64,000 nt of DNA, taken from positions 2,323,786-2,387,785 of the forward strand of contig NZ_JAFIDJ010000001.1 in assembly GCF_017051705.1 (NCBI RefSeq). Reading direction: 5' to 3'. Numbering within the stretch: the first letter of the stretch is position 1; the number at the start of each line of letters is the position of its first letter. This DNA is from Algoriphagus lutimaris (lineage in GTDB: Bacteria; Bacteroidota; Bacteroidia; Cytophagales; Cyclobacteriaceae). The translations under genes and the position numbers were made by a program. Of this stretch, positions 52,416-62,377 are shown piece by piece. The notes beneath the pieces are model-generated. The model searched no databases, was not told where the DNA came from, and worked only from the letters and a program-made list of their open reading frames with translations.

Positions 52416-53675
52416 ATGAAAACCTTAAAAATTAACCAAAAATGGCATGCAATTCTGATTGTATTTGCATTTGCCTCCTGTGATTTACAAATAGATCAGG
52501 TACAGATACCTCAAGATGAGGTCTTATCACAGGTAAATAAACCTTCACTTATACCTGACAAATATATTGTTGTCTTAAAGGAAGAAACCTTAAATTTTAG
52601 AAAAACAGGAAGGTATGAAGATGTTCAAGCCGGAATGAGAGTAATTTCAAATGATCTTGCTGCTAGGCATGGCGTTTCATCCAACAAAATTGAAAAAGTA
52701 TATGGAAACGTGATCAATGGATTTTCCGCTGAATTAACCTCTGAGCAAGCCAGATTATTGGCGGAGGATCCAAAAGTAGCCTATATCGAACAGGATGGTT
52801 ATGCTTACGGGTCCGATGTGGTACAAACCGGTGCGACATGGGGATTGGATAGAATAAATCAAGCCGAACTCCCACTGGACGGAGAATACTCCTACAACTC
52901 TCCTGGCTCAGATATCACAGCCTACATTTTAGACTCAGGAATAAGATATGATCATGAAGAATTTGAAGGTAGAGCAACACCCGGGATCGATTTTTATGGG
53001 GGTAATGCATCAGATGTTTTTGGGCACGGTACTCATGTTGCCGGCACAGTAGGTGGCTCTATTTATGGGGTAGCTAAAAAAGTAAAGCTAGTTTCAGTTA
53101 AAGTATTAGGTGATAATAATAGAGGCTCTTGGTCAAACATCATAGGAGGAATTGATTGGGTATCTGCCAATAAAACTGGACCTTCAGTGATAAATATGTC
53201 TATTCAGGGTTACTCCTTTGGTAATGCGGTATCAAATGCAGTTAAGTCAGCTTTTAATAATGGTATAGTGGTGGTAGTGGCGGCGGGAAATTGGAATGAA
53301 AATGCATGTTGGCAAGCCCTTGCATCTGTTCCGGAAGCTATTTCTGTAGGGGCTACGAATGATTCAGACAGTAGAGCTGGTTTTTCCAATTATGGTTCCT
53401 GTATTGATATTTTTGCTCCGGGGGTAAATATCACTTCAGCTTCTGTAAGTGGCCCAGATCAATACGTTAATTTTCAGGGAACTAGCATGGCAGCACCTCA
53501 TGTCGCTGGGGCAGCAGTACTTTATTTAAGTAAGAACCCCACTGCCACACCTCAAGAAGTTACCGATTACCTAATGGAAAATGCTACCGTAGGAGTTGTC
53601 ACTAATTCAAATTCTGCAAATAACAACCTTCTTTTTAACGGAAAAATCAAACCTAATAAAGGCAAAAAGAAGTAA
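52416..53675 (+). CDS. Subtilisin-like (S8) protease, proteinase-K type, lipoprotein
   Basis: A 419-residue secreted serine protease. The N-terminal AFASC looks like a lipobox, so it is probably membrane- or surface-anchored. An I9 inhibitor propeptide follows (about 45-125, PDKYIVVLKEE...VAYIEQDGYAY), then the S8 domain (about 140-400) with the triad in AYILDSGI (Asp), FGHGTHVAGTVGG (His) and FQGTSMAAPHVAGAA (Ser), plus VVVVAAGNWNENACW with the oxyanion Asn. There is no Por-type sorting domain; the C-terminus is a short Lys-rich tail. Activation by self-cleavage is expected. A strong terminator follows. Confidence 0.94.
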   Translation: MKTLKINQKWHAILIVFAFASCDLQIDQVQIPQDEVLSQVNKPSLIPDKYIVVLKEETLNFRKTGRYEDVQAGMRVISNDLAARHGVSSNKIEKVYGNVINGFSAELTSEQARLLAEDPKVAYIEQDGYAYGSDVVQTGATWGLDRINQAELPLDGEYSYNSPGSDITAYILDSGIRYDHEEFEGRATPGIDFYGGNASDVFGHGTHVAGTVGGSIYGVAKKVKLVSVKVLGDNNRGSWSNIIGGIDWVSANKTGPSVINMSIQGYSFGNAVSNAVKSAFNNGIVVVVAAGNWNENACWQALASVPEAISVGATNDSDSRAGFSNYGSCIDIFAPGVNITSASVSGPDQYVNFQGTSMAAPHVAGAAVLYLSKNPTATPQEVTDYLMENATVGVVTNSNSANNNLLFNGKIKPNKGKKK

Positions 53676-53688
53676 GTTTTTCTCAAGG

Positions 53689-53726
53689 AAGAAGGCAAGG
53701 TGGAATCACCTTGCCTTCTTTTTTTT
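53689..53726 (+). terminator. Terminator of the subtilase gene
   Basis: AAGAAGGCAAGGTG, loop GAAT, CACCTTGCCTTCTT, then a T-tract. The 14-bp stem is perfect and begins 14 bases after the stop codon. Confidence 0.93.
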
Positions 53727-53837
53727 GGGAATATTTTTTTAATGCAGTTTATTTAAATTCAATACAATTTTAAATACTTGATGAAAGTGGTCTATTTTAA
53801 AAAGTTGTATTGACCGACTTTTGTTTTAAATGAGAAA

Positions 53838-54839
53838 ATGAAAAAAATTCAGGATTCAGAAGTACGATGGGGCGTTCTTGGCGTAGGAAATGTTTGCGAA
53901 GTAAAATCTGCTCCGGCTATGAAACTCATTCCTAACAGCAAGTTGGTAGCTGTCATGAGAAGGAATGAGGAGAAAGTCAAAGATTATGCATCAAGACACC
54001 AGGTATCTAAATGGTATACTGATGCTCAAGAGCTCATAAATGACCCAGAAGTAAACGCTATTTACATAGCCACTCCACCAAATGCCCATTTAGATTTAGT
54101 AAAACTAGCGGCCAAAGCAGGCAAACCCATCTATGTAGAGAAGCCAATGGCCAGAACTTTTGCTGAATGCCAAGAGATGATCCAAATCTGTGAATCGGAA
54201 AACGTATCGCTTTTTGTAGCTTATTATAGAAGAGCACTTCCTCATTTTGTAAAAATTAAAGAAATCCTTGAAAAAGGCGGTATTGGAGAAATCCGAACGG
54301 TTCACATCAACTTAAAGCAAGTACTAACCCCAACCATAGTAGCCAATTTAGACAATAATTGGAGAATTGACCCAGAGGTAGCTGGGGGTGGTTACTTCTT
54401 TGATTTAGCTTCACATCAACTGGATTTAATGGATTTCTTTTTCGGATCAATCACCAAAGCAACTGGTTTTTCTTCCAATCAGGGAGGAGCATATGAAGCT
54501 GAAGATATTGTTACAGGAAGCTTTGTTTTTGAATCCGGAATACTTGGAACCGGAAATTGGTGCTTCACGAGTTCTGAAAATTCAGAAATCGATGAAGTAA
54601 TTATTTATGGAAATAAAGGGACTATCCGTTTTGAAACCTTTGGACAGGGAGAATTCACCCTTCAATTGGACAATCAGCCCATGCAAAAGTTTTATTTTGA
54701 TTTACCCAAACATATACAACAACCATTGATTGAGACAGTAGTAGGAGATTTATTAGGAACTTCCACATGTCCTAGCACCGGCATAAATGGAGCTAGGACA
54801 AATTGGGTTATGGACCAATTGGTCAATAATCGCATATAA
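53838..54839 (+). CDS. Cytosolic Gfo/Idh/MocA family oxidoreductase
   Basis: A 333-residue NAD(P)-dependent oxidoreductase without a signal peptide. WGVLGVGNVCEVKSAPAM is the Rossmann nucleotide motif, ATPPNAHLDLVKLAAKAGKP and IYVEKPMARTFAEC give the catalytic EKP lysine, and GGGYFFDLASHQLDLMDFFFG the substrate Asp/His helix. Members oxidise inositol, glucose or related sugars, or reduce biliverdin-like compounds; nothing decides this here. It differs from the exported relative at 39615 in length and location. It sits alone between terminators. Confidence 0.9.
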   Translation: MKKIQDSEVRWGVLGVGNVCEVKSAPAMKLIPNSKLVAVMRRNEEKVKDYASRHQVSKWYTDAQELINDPEVNAIYIATPPNAHLDLVKLAAKAGKPIYVEKPMARTFAECQEMIQICESENVSLFVAYYRRALPHFVKIKEILEKGGIGEIRTVHINLKQVLTPTIVANLDNNWRIDPEVAGGGYFFDLASHQLDLMDFFFGSITKATGFSSNQGGAYEAEDIVTGSFVFESGILGTGNWCFTSSENSEIDEVIIYGNKGTIRFETFGQGEFTLQLDNQPMQKFYFDLPKHIQQPLIETVVGDLLGTSTCPSTGINGARTNWVMDQLVNNRI

Positions 54840-54931
54840 ATTATTTCCTCTTTTCAATTTCAAACTTATTTTTGTTCAAGGCCTATGGCTCAGTGAGACA
54901 TTCTTATATTTATCTTAATACATTAAACCTA

Positions 54932-54963
54932 TTTGTTAAAATTCGGTCTAAAGAGTACCTTTT
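54932..54963 (+). promoter_or_regulatory. Promoter of the haem-binding protein gene
   Basis: TTTG (54932-54935), 20-base spacer, TACCTTTT (54956-54963): a full -33 and a -7 element with one mismatch to TAnnTTTG, 20 bases before the ATG at 54984. Confidence 0.5.
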
Positions 54964-54983
54964 AATACCATTTATACCTTACT

Positions 54984-55493
54984 ATGATCAAAAAAATATC
55001 TATTGGAATAATTGTCATCTTGATAGCTATTCAATTTATACCCGTTGAAAAAAACATCAGTAATGATGAAACTTATCATATTTCCAAATCATATGATATT
55101 CCCGACAATGTGAACACCATACTTAAAAATGCCTGTAACGATTGTCACTCAAACTTAACCACTTACCCTTGGTACAGTAATATTCAACCGATAGGTTTTT
55201 GGTTAAATGACCATGTTAACGATGGGAAGCGACATCTAAATTTTTCAGAATTTATCAATCGCCCGCTAGCCTATCAAAACCATAAATTAGAAGAAACCAT
55301 TGAGATGGTGGAAGAAAATGAAATGCCACTCCCATCTTACACCTATTTAGGCCTCCATTCAGAAGCAAAATTGACTTCTGAAGAAAGGGAAATTTTAATC
55401 GATTGGGCAAAAGATCAAATGGCGATGCTAAAAGCCACTTATCCTGCTGATAGCTTGGTGCGGCGTAGACCAACTCCACCTCCTGCACAATAA
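54984..55493 (+). CDS. Membrane-anchored haem-binding (Haem_bd) c-type protein
   Basis: A 169-residue protein with an N-terminal helix (KISIGIIVILIAIQFI) acting as anchor or signal, then a single CNDCH haem motif (C51, C54, H55) followed by SNLTTYPWYSNIQPIGFWL, the hallmark of the Haem_bd family. The later segment EENEMPLPSYTYLGLHSEAK includes the Met likely to act as second haem ligand, and the tail is Pro/Arg-rich. It would serve periplasmic electron transfer or haem-dependent sensing. No partner is adjacent, though the DUF1549 cytochrome lies 4 kb upstream. Confidence 0.9.
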   Translation: MIKKISIGIIVILIAIQFIPVEKNISNDETYHISKSYDIPDNVNTILKNACNDCHSNLTTYPWYSNIQPIGFWLNDHVNDGKRHLNFSEFINRPLAYQNHKLEETIEMVEENEMPLPSYTYLGLHSEAKLTSEEREILIDWAKDQMAMLKATYPADSLVRRRPTPPPAQ

Positions 55494-55512
55494 TGAAACA
55501 CTTCAAACCAGG

Positions 55513-55544
55513 AAGCCATAAGCAAAAGTTTATGGCTTTTTTTA
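55513..55544 (+). terminator. Terminator of the haem-binding protein gene
   Basis: AAGCCATAA, loop of 8 bases, TTATGGCTT, then a T-tract. It begins 20 bases after the stop codon. Confidence 0.8.
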
Positions 55545-55952
55545 ATTTTTTTAATATTTCCTCTTTCCCCAATAAATAATATCATCAGGTTTTTTAAGAA
55601 AAACTTTTCTAAAACAAAGTATAAAACCATCCCTCGTTTCACTAAAATATTATTTTATTTTCTTAAGGGTTATTTAATTTTTTTAATTAAGTTGAAAAAT
55701 TTTATCCTATTTTAAAGACTATCTTAAGGAAAAATGAAAAACTTCTAATTAATTTTTTCCGTTTTTTATTCTTAATTAACTTTTTTTTGAAAAAGATTAA
55801 AAAATGGAACGATTTTAGATTTAGTATGCATGCATCCTTTTTTACAAAAATTGCATCTACTTAAACAAAGAGCCTATGACTAATTAAACATCAAGTTTTT
55901 TCCTGCTAAAAAAACCTACCGACACCATTTCAACAAACTAAACCACAAAGCA
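55545..55952. promoter_or_regulatory. Very AT-rich leader region with three TAATTAA motifs
   Basis: About 400 bases before the DUF6600-like gene contain no gene. The stretch 55650-55810 is almost only A and T, and TAATTAA occurs three times (55684, 55746 and 55773), twice as TTAATTAA. The promoter of the following gene must lie here. Possible roles are binding of a nucleoid protein or an AT-recognising regulator. Confidence 0.4.
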
Positions 55953-57371
55953 ATGAAACAGAAAAACTTCAAATTTGGACTCGCAAGCACTTTGGTGCTT
56001 TGGTTGGCAATCAGTTTATTTGCTCCCAAACAATCAATAGCAGAAACTCCTTATGGTGTCTCATTTCAGGTTTTCTATGATGAATTAATGCCCTATGGAG
56101 ACTGGGTAAAAGATGCTAATTATGGATACATCTGGCTTCCTGCCGTGAATCAGAGTTTTCATCCTTATGGCACCAACGGTCATTGGGTCATGACGGAATA
56201 TGGCAACACCTGGGTCTCCTATTACGATTGGGGCTGGGCTCCTTTTCATTATGGACGTTGGTATTTTGATGACTACTATCAAAGTTGGGCTTGGATTCCT
56301 GGTTACGATTGGGGACCTGCTTGGGTTAACTGGAGAACTGGTGGAGGTCATTATGGTTGGGCTCCAATGGGACCTGGCGTTTCTATAAGCGTTCGAGTAA
56401 ATATCCCTAGCTTTCATTGGGTATTCTTGCCATCCCATAGAATCTACCACCCACATGCTTATAACTACTACGCACCTCGTAGAACCAAAATCAAGATTTA
56501 TAACAATACTACAGTAATCAACAATACTGTAGTTTATAACAACAATCGATATGTCTCTGGACCTAACAGAAGGGAAATAGAAAGAGTAACCAGAACTTCA
56601 GTACCTGTCTATTCTGTAAGAGGAAGTAAAGCACCCGGAAGAACGGCTGTCTCTAGAACTAGTGTAGCATTGTACCAACCAAATTTGAGCACGTCAAGGG
56701 GTAGAACTGTAGAAGCAAGACCCAATAGAGTAGCGACAGCTGACCAAGTGAAAACACAAAGAACACAATCTAGAAGCACTTACTCAAATTCGCCTTCTAG
56801 GAATGCTCGTAGTGAAAATACTACTGCTACCCGATCTGCTAGCCCTTCAACAAAGCCTAGTTCAGGAAACAGAAGTACCACTGCATCCCCAAGTAGGTCA
56901 AATAATGGATCAAGAAGTACTGCCCCATCCACTAGAAATGGATCATTCGAGAACAAATCTTATAACCAAGGCAGAACTACCAAAACTCAACAACCTACTT
57001 CTCAAGCTTCAAAAAGTAGAACCGCACCCTCTTCTCCAACAAGAACATCAACAAGAGGTGGGAATGTAGAAAAAAGTACGCAACCAACTAATAGAACCCA
57101 ACAGGCAAAACCCCAAAACAGCAGAACCAGAACTCAATCCTCTCCAGCTTTGAGAAGTTCTAACGGAGGAAGCTCGAAAGGAAGAGTTTCTCAACCAACT
57201 CAAACTAGGAAATCCAGTCCTACTGTTAGATCATCAAGCTCTAATCAAAGAAGTTCAACCAGTAGAAGCTCCTCTCAAGTTAAAAGTAGATCAAACACTT
57301 CGAGGAAATCTTCAACTTCAGCTTCTAGTCAGAGAAGCTCTACCAGTAGAAAAAGAGGAAATAACATCTAA
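55953..57371 (+). CDS. Secreted DUF6600-like protein with Ser/Arg/Thr-rich tail
   Basis: A 472-residue exported protein in two unlike halves. After the signal peptide (ends SIAET) residues 40-170 are extremely rich in Trp, Tyr and Gly: YGDWVKDANYGYIWLP, VSYYDWGWAPFHYGRWYFDD and WIPGYDWGPAWVNWRTGGG, the pattern of DUF6600 proteins. Residues 210-472 are low complexity, made mostly of Ser, Arg, Thr, Asn and Gln with no hydrophobic core, hence disordered and strongly basic. No catalytic motif is present. Such a protein may bind an acidic polymer or sit in the cell envelope matrix. A terminator follows. The function is unknown. Confidence 0.82.
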   Translation: MKQKNFKFGLASTLVLWLAISLFAPKQSIAETPYGVSFQVFYDELMPYGDWVKDANYGYIWLPAVNQSFHPYGTNGHWVMTEYGNTWVSYYDWGWAPFHYGRWYFDDYYQSWAWIPGYDWGPAWVNWRTGGGHYGWAPMGPGVSISVRVNIPSFHWVFLPSHRIYHPHAYNYYAPRRTKIKIYNNTTVINNTVVYNNNRYVSGPNRREIERVTRTSVPVYSVRGSKAPGRTAVSRTSVALYQPNLSTSRGRTVEARPNRVATADQVKTQRTQSRSTYSNSPSRNARSENTTATRSASPSTKPSSGNRSTTASPSRSNNGSRSTAPSTRNGSFENKSYNQGRTTKTQQPTSQASKSRTAPSSPTRTSTRGGNVEKSTQPTNRTQQAKPQNSRTRTQSSPALRSSNGGSSKGRVSQPTQTRKSSPTVRSSSSNQRSSTSRSSSQVKSRSNTSRKSSTSASSQRSSTSRKRGNNI

Positions 57372-57386
57372 CCCAAAAACCTTTTT

Positions 57387-57417
57387 AAAATGCCTTGGAA
57401 TCCAAGGCATTTTTTTT
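57387..57417 (+). terminator. Terminator of the DUF6600-like gene
   Basis: AAAATGCCTTGG, loop AAT, CCAAGGCATTTT with eight T in all. It begins 15 bases after the stop codon. Confidence 0.92.
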
Positions 57418-57434
57418 GACTCTTTTCTACGCTG

Positions 57435-57462
57435 GTTGAATTAATACTTTTTAAGTACTTTG
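57435..57462 (+). promoter_or_regulatory. Possible promoter of the sortilin-like gene
   Basis: TTG near 57436-57438 and TACTTTG at 57456-57462, a -7 element one base short of TAnnTTTG, 17 bases apart; the ATG is 24 bases further on. Confidence 0.35.
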
Positions 57463-57485
57463 GAACATCAACCACCAATTCAACC

Positions 57486-60400
57486 ATGAAATTTACCTAT
57501 ACCTTACTCCTGATATTTTCAGGATTTTTCTGCTTTGCACAGGAAATACAAAAGAATAACCTTCCTCTGAAATATCGGAATATCGGCCCATTTCGAGGTG
57601 GCCGGTCCGTTACTGCAACTGGCGTAGTAGATGATCCCCTTACCTATTACATGGGCAATACAGGTGGAGGGATCTGGAAGACAACAGATGCAGGCCAAAG
57701 ATGGGAAAATATTTCCGATGGATTTTTCACCACCTCCTCAGTAGGAGCGATCGCTGTATCAGAAAGTAATTCAAATATTATTTATGTAGGCATGGGTGAG
57801 CATGCCCCTAGAGGAGTCATGACCTCCTATGGAGACGGGGTATATAAATCAACGGATGCAGGTAAAACCTGGAAAAAACTTGGACTTGAGGCTACTCAAC
57901 ACATCTCCAGAATTCAAATTCACCCTACCAACCCTGATATTGTATATGTTGCTGCCCAAGGTGCCCTACATGCCCCTAATCCAGAAAGAGGAATTTATAA
58001 ATCTGTTGATGGAGGAAAATCATGGGAATTAATACTCTTTGTCGATGAGAAAACAGGTGCCGCGGAATTATCTATGGATATGAATTACCCAGAGGTTTTA
58101 TATGCTGCTATGTGGGAGCATCAGCGAGTGCCTTGGAAAGTAATCAGTGGCGGCCCGGGATCTGGATTATACAAGTCCACCGATGCAGGAAAAACATGGA
58201 AAAAAATCCACAAAGGACTTCCAGAAGAGAAAGGAAAAATGGCTATTTCAGTTTCTAGAGCCAATTCAGATAAAGTTTACGCCCTTATTGAGTCTGATAC
58301 CAATAAAGATCAAGGCGGGCTTTTTGTATCTAATAATGCAGGCGAAAGTTGGAGTATGGTAAGTGGTGACAATAGATTGGTGCAAAGAGCATGGTACTAT
58401 ATTGAAGTTTTTGCAGATCCCAACGATGAACATACGGTTTATGTCATGAGCGCCCCCGCTCTAAGGTCCATTGACGGAGGAAAGACCTGGGAAAATCTTC
58501 CTAGCGCGCATGGCGATTACCATGATCTTTGGATCAACCCCAAAAATTCCAAGAACATGGTTCTCGCCGATGATGGCGGAGCAGCCATTACTTTTAATGG
58601 AGCAAAAACCTGGTCGACTCAGGAAAACATGCCCACAGCCCAATTCTACAGGGTAAATGTGGACAATCAGTTTCCTTACAGAATATATGGCGGACAGCAA
58701 GACAACACTTCTGTTGTGATTAATAGCATTGCTTTGGGAAGAGGAAACATTACTACTGAGCATTGGAATTATTCTGCGGGTGGTGAAAGTGCATTTCTTG
58801 CTTTTGACCCGGATGACCCAAGATATGTGTTAGGCGGAAGTTATCTTGGTACGATAGAAGTACTGGACATGAAATCAAACGCGAGTACCAATATCATGAT
58901 TGAGCCCATCCAATACCTAGGTATGGAAGCTAGAGAGATGAAGTACCTGTTCAATTGGAATGCCCCGATTATCCGATCACAGCATGAGGAAAATACGTTC
59001 TACCATGGAGCTCAATACGTTTTGAAAACTCAAGACATGGGCAATAGTTGGGAAGCCATATCCCCAGACCTGACCCGAAATATTGATGAAAAACAAGGAA
59101 ATGGCGGAGGCCCCTATACCAATGAAGCAGTAGGTGCAGAAAACTATGGTACCCTTTCTTACATCAAAGAGTCCCCCCATGAGGAAGGTTTTATCTGGAC
59201 GGGCTCAGATGATGGGTTGGTCTATCTAACAAAAGACAATGGAGAAAACTGGGAAAATGTAACTCCAAAAGGACTCGAGGAATGTCTGATCAATGCGATT
59301 GAAGTCTCTCCTCACGACCCTGCCACGGCTTATATTGCGACAACCCGATACAAATTCGATGACAAGACTCCCGGACTTTACAAAACCACTAACTACGGGA
59401 AATCCTGGACCAATATTAGTTCAAATATTCCTTATGGAGCATTTACAAGAGTAGTAAGAGAAGACACTCAGGTAAAAGATTTACTCTATGCAGGTACTGA
59501 AACGGGCATGTACCTATCACGTGATGGGGGCGCAAATTGGGAATCTTTTCAATTGAATCTACCGATTACTCCCATCACAGATCTCATTCAAGCACATGGT
59601 GATTTAATTGTGGCTACAGCTGGAAGATCATTTTGGATTTTGGACGACCTAAACTTAGTGAGGGGAGCAAAAGAGAAGGTAGATGCTCCTTTAGTTTATT
59701 CACCAGATGAAGTGATTCTAGGCAATTGGTATAGTAGAATGAATGGTAACATAGACAATTTTGATGGCACAGACGCTTTTGCAGGAGTCAATCCAGCCAG
59801 TGGAATGGTCATCTATTATCACTTACCCGAAAATGTTACGGATTCCACAGAATTGAAAATGGAAATCCACGACTCTAATGGTGATTTGGTCAGAAGCTTT
59901 ACATCTAAAAAAGATGAAGATTTTAAGTCCTACGATGGTGGACCATCTGCAGAACCCACACTTTCAGTAAAAAAAGGAATCAATCGATTTGTCTGGAACC
60001 TTAATTATCCTACCATGCCAGGCGTAGAGAATGTTTATATAGAAGCTGGATACGGCGGTCACACAGCAATCCCGGGAGAATACACCATTTCAATTACTTC
60101 AGAACTAGGCAATACTGAATCCAGAGGGATTATCTCTAAAAATCCACTTTATAAGATCTCTATGGATCAATATGAAGAATACCATGAATTTATGTGGAGC
60201 ATGGAGCAAGAACTGACTAAAATGCATCAGATGGTCAATAAAGAAATGGACTATCAACTTCAATTAATTTCATTCTTAGAAAAAATAGAAGAGGACCAAA
60301 CCTATTCCAACCTTTATTCAAAAGGTCAAGAATTATTAAATGAATTGAAAGCCTGGGATGAATCAATGATCCAACGAAAATCTAAAGCTTATGATGACGT

Positions 60401-60623
60401 GGAAAATTTCCCAAATAAATTCACGGCCAACTATATGTATTTGATTAATCAAACCAATAGCTCAATTCCTAAAGTAAATAATGGCTCTAAGGAAAGAAGG
60501 GAAGAATTGGAAGCAGAATGGGAAGGTCTAGAATCAGAGGGAATGAGATTATTGGAAACAGCCATCCCTGCCTTTAACAAACTCGTACAGGAAGCAGGAA
60601 TAGGAATTTTATTTGTAAACTAA
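57486..60623 (+). CDS. Large exported sortilin/VPS10-like BNR-repeat protein
   Basis: A 1045-residue secreted protein. After the signal peptide (ends FCFAQ) comes [20 protein letters not shown], typical of the large Bacteroidota group annotated as VPS10-like glycosyl hydrolase. About eight Asp-box repeats follow through residue 730 ([72 protein letters not shown]), making one or two long beta-propellers, then a beta-sandwich (about 780-880) and a helical C-terminal region. Hydrolase activity is unproven; carbohydrate or peptide binding is equally possible. It stands alone between terminators. Confidence 0.88.
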   Translation: MKFTYTLLLIFSGFFCFAQEIQKNNLPLKYRNIGPFRGGRSVTATGVVDDPLTYYMGNTGGGIWKTTDAGQRWENISDGFFTTSSVGAIAVSESNSNIIYVGMGEHAPRGVMTSYGDGVYKSTDAGKTWKKLGLEATQHISRIQIHPTNPDIVYVAAQGALHAPNPERGIYKSVDGGKSWELILFVDEKTGAAELSMDMNYPEVLYAAMWEHQRVPWKVISGGPGSGLYKSTDAGKTWKKIHKGLPEEKGKMAISVSRANSDKVYALIESDTNKDQGGLFVSNNAGESWSMVSGDNRLVQRAWYYIEVFADPNDEHTVYVMSAPALRSIDGGKTWENLPSAHGDYHDLWINPKNSKNMVLADDGGAAITFNGAKTWSTQENMPTAQFYRVNVDNQFPYRIYGGQQDNTSVVINSIALGRGNITTEHWNYSAGGESAFLAFDPDDPRYVLGGSYLGTIEVLDMKSNASTNIMIEPIQYLGMEAREMKYLFNWNAPIIRSQHEENTFYHGAQYVLKTQDMGNSWEAISPDLTRNIDEKQGNGGGPYTNEAVGAENYGTLSYIKESPHEEGFIWTGSDDGLVYLTKDNGENWENVTPKGLEECLINAIEVSPHDPATAYIATTRYKFDDKTPGLYKTTNYGKSWTNISSNIPYGAFTRVVREDTQVKDLLYAGTETGMYLSRDGGANWESFQLNLPITPITDLIQAHGDLIVATAGRSFWILDDLNLVRGAKEKVDAPLVYSPDEVILGNWYSRMNGNIDNFDGTDAFAGVNPASGMVIYYHLPENVTDSTELKMEIHDSNGDLVRSFTSKKDEDFKSYDGGPSAEPTLSVKKGINRFVWNLNYPTMPGVENVYIEAGYGGHTAIPGEYTISITSELGNTESRGIISKNPLYKISMDQYEEYHEFMWSMEQELTKMHQMVNKEMDYQLQLISFLEKIEEDQTYSNLYSKGQELLNELKAWDESMIQRKSKAYDDVENFPNKFTANYMYLINQTNSSIPKVNNGSKERREELEAEWEGLESEGMRLLETAIPAFNKLVQEAGIGILFVN

Positions 60624-60642
60624 ATTGGATTAAGCACATATT

Positions 60643-60674
60643 AAACTCGCAGTCTTAGCCTGCGAGTTTTTTTT
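60643..60674 (+). terminator. Terminator of the sortilin-like gene
   Basis: AAACTCGCAG, loop TCTTAGC, CTGCGAGTTT and a T-tract. It begins 19 bases after the stop codon. Confidence 0.92.
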
Positions 60675-60713
60675 GTTTTAAAAAATCGAGGACTGGATAT
60701 TCACCAAATAAAA

Positions 60714-60742
60714 TTCGGGTTATTCTTTTTTATCTATCTTTG
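60714..60742 (+). promoter_or_regulatory. Promoter of the SulP transporter gene
   Basis: TATCTTTG (60735-60742) matches TAnnTTTG exactly, with TTCG (60714-60717), a one-mismatch -33 element, 17 bases upstream. The ATG is 68 bases further on. Confidence 0.55.
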
Positions 60743-60810
60743 CATTTCGTTTTCAAACTACCACCTCTTTCCTATCCCAAACCTTAGAAAGAGATACTCA
60801 AACCTATTCC

Positions 60811-62340
60811 ATGAAAAAGTATTTCAATTTATTTGATTTCAACCAACGAGTAGATTACAAAACAGAAGTTCTTTCTGGACTTACTGTTGCCATGGCGCTT
60901 ATTCCAGAAGCCGTTGCATTTGCTTTTATCGCCGGTCTATCTCCATTGACAGGGCTATATGCAGCATTTATGATGGGCTTTGTCACTTCCATCCTAGGAG
61001 GAAGACCAGGAATGATTTCTGGAGCCACTGGAGCTGTTGCTGTGGTCATTGTTTCTTTAGCTGCCTCACATGGGGTAGAATATGTATTTGCAGCTGTGGT
61101 ATTGGCAGGAATTCTTCAAGTAGCTGCAGGAACCTTGAGGCTTGGCAAATTAATGCGTCTGGTACCTCATCCAGTAATATTTGGATTTGTAAACGGTCTT
61201 GCCATTATTATTTTCATGTCCCAATTAGACCAATTCAAAGATGCTACTGGCAATTGGTTGACTGGACCTACTCTATACATATTATTGGGGCTTGTTGCTT
61301 TAACCATGTTGATCATTTGGGGCCTCCCAAAACTCACTAAAGCGGTGCCTGCTTCATTAACAGCCATTTTGGTAGTATTTGGCTTAGTAACTGCCCTTAA
61401 TATTGACACGAAGACGGTGGGTGACATGGCTGATATCAAAGGAGGCTTTCCCCCTTTCCATTTGCCGTCAGTACCTTTGACTTTTGAAACCCTACAGATC
61501 ATTTTCCCTTATGCCGCCATTGTAGCTGGTGTAGGTTTAATTGAGAGCTTACTAACCCTGAACATCATTGATGAAATCACTGAAACCAGAGGTAGAGGAA
61601 ATAAAGAAGCGGTAGCACAAGGGATTGCAAACATGCTATCCGGGGTGTTCTCAGGAATGGGAGGATGTGCCATGATTGGACAAAGTTTGATCAATATTTC
61701 CTCTGGAGCCAGAGCCAGATTGTCAGGGATCGTTGCGTCTGTCATGTTATTAGTATTTATCATGTTTGGTTCAAGCCTTATTGAGCAGGTTCCAATGGCA
61801 GCTTTAACTGGCTTGATGATCATGGTATCCATCGGAACTTTTGAATGGGCCAGTTTAAAAACCTGGAATAAAATGCCTAAATCAGACGTATTCTTAATGA
61901 TTTTGGTCACACTGGTAACCGCTGTTTTACACAACCTAGCCTTGGCTGTTTTAGTAGGAGTGATCTTAGCAGCCCTATTCTTTGCTTGGGATAATGCCAA
62001 AAGAATTAGAGCAAGAAAATATATAGATGAAAATGGAGTAAAACATTATGAAATGTTTGGCCCACTATTTTTTGCCTCCACTACTGCTTTTGCAGATAAG
62101 TTTGATGTGCAAAATGATCCTGAAGAGGTAATAATTGACTTTGCTGAAAGTAGAGTTGTGGATATGTCAGCAATAGAAGCGCTCAATAAAATCACTGAGA
62201 GATATCAAAAAGCAGGAAAGAAGGTTCATTTAAAACACCTAAGCCCGGATTGCAGAAAACTCCTTCAGAATGCAGATACTTTGATTGACATCAATGTCAT
62301 TGAAGATCCAACTTATAAACTGGCAGTAGATGAAATTTAA
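60811..62340 (+). CDS. SulP-family anion transporter with STAS domain
   Basis: A 509-residue inner-membrane transporter. DYKTEVLSGLTVAMALIPEAVAFAFIAG is the SulP entry into helix 1 (first 20 residues of it diagnostic), followed by about 12-14 helices, with GLYAAFMMGF and a GGCAMIGQSLINISSGARAR segment. The STAS domain occupies about 415-505 (VIIDFAESRVVDMSAIEAL). SulP proteins carry sulfate, bicarbonate or other anions, often with Na+ or H+. In a window rich in sulfatases sulfate is tempting, but bicarbonate fits equally. No carbonic anhydrase is fused or adjacent. It is its own transcription unit. Confidence 0.94.
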   Translation: MKKYFNLFDFNQRVDYKTEVLSGLTVAMALIPEAVAFAFIAGLSPLTGLYAAFMMGFVTSILGGRPGMISGATGAVAVVIVSLAASHGVEYVFAAVVLAGILQVAAGTLRLGKLMRLVPHPVIFGFVNGLAIIIFMSQLDQFKDATGNWLTGPTLYILLGLVALTMLIIWGLPKLTKAVPASLTAILVVFGLVTALNIDTKTVGDMADIKGGFPPFHLPSVPLTFETLQIIFPYAAIVAGVGLIESLLTLNIIDEITETRGRGNKEAVAQGIANMLSGVFSGMGGCAMIGQSLINISSGARARLSGIVASVMLLVFIMFGSSLIEQVPMAALTGLMIMVSIGTFEWASLKTWNKMPKSDVFLMILVTLVTAVLHNLALAVLVGVILAALFFAWDNAKRIRARKYIDENGVKHYEMFGPLFFASTTAFADKFDVQNDPEEVIIDFAESRVVDMSAIEALNKITERYQKAGKKVHLKHLSPDCRKLLQNADTLIDINVIEDPTYKLAVDEI

Positions 62341-62373
62341 AAAAAGGGTAGCAATTGATTGCTACCCTTTTTT
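62341..62373. terminator. Bidirectional terminator between the SulP and serine-hydrolase genes
   Basis: AAAAAGGGTAGCAAT, a 2-base centre, ATTGCTACCCTTTTTT: a long perfect stem, A-rich on one side and T-rich on the other, between two convergent stop codons. Confidence 0.92.
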
Positions 62374-62377
62374 ATGC

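Noticed and set aside
56085-56456. Reverse 123-codon ORF within the Trp/Tyr-rich gene
   Set aside because: It is a shadow caused by the biased codons of the forward gene and has no start or domain features.
57486-60623. Internal DNA repeats within the BNR protein
   Set aside because: The repetition is at the protein level (Asp boxes of a propeller), not recent DNA duplication.
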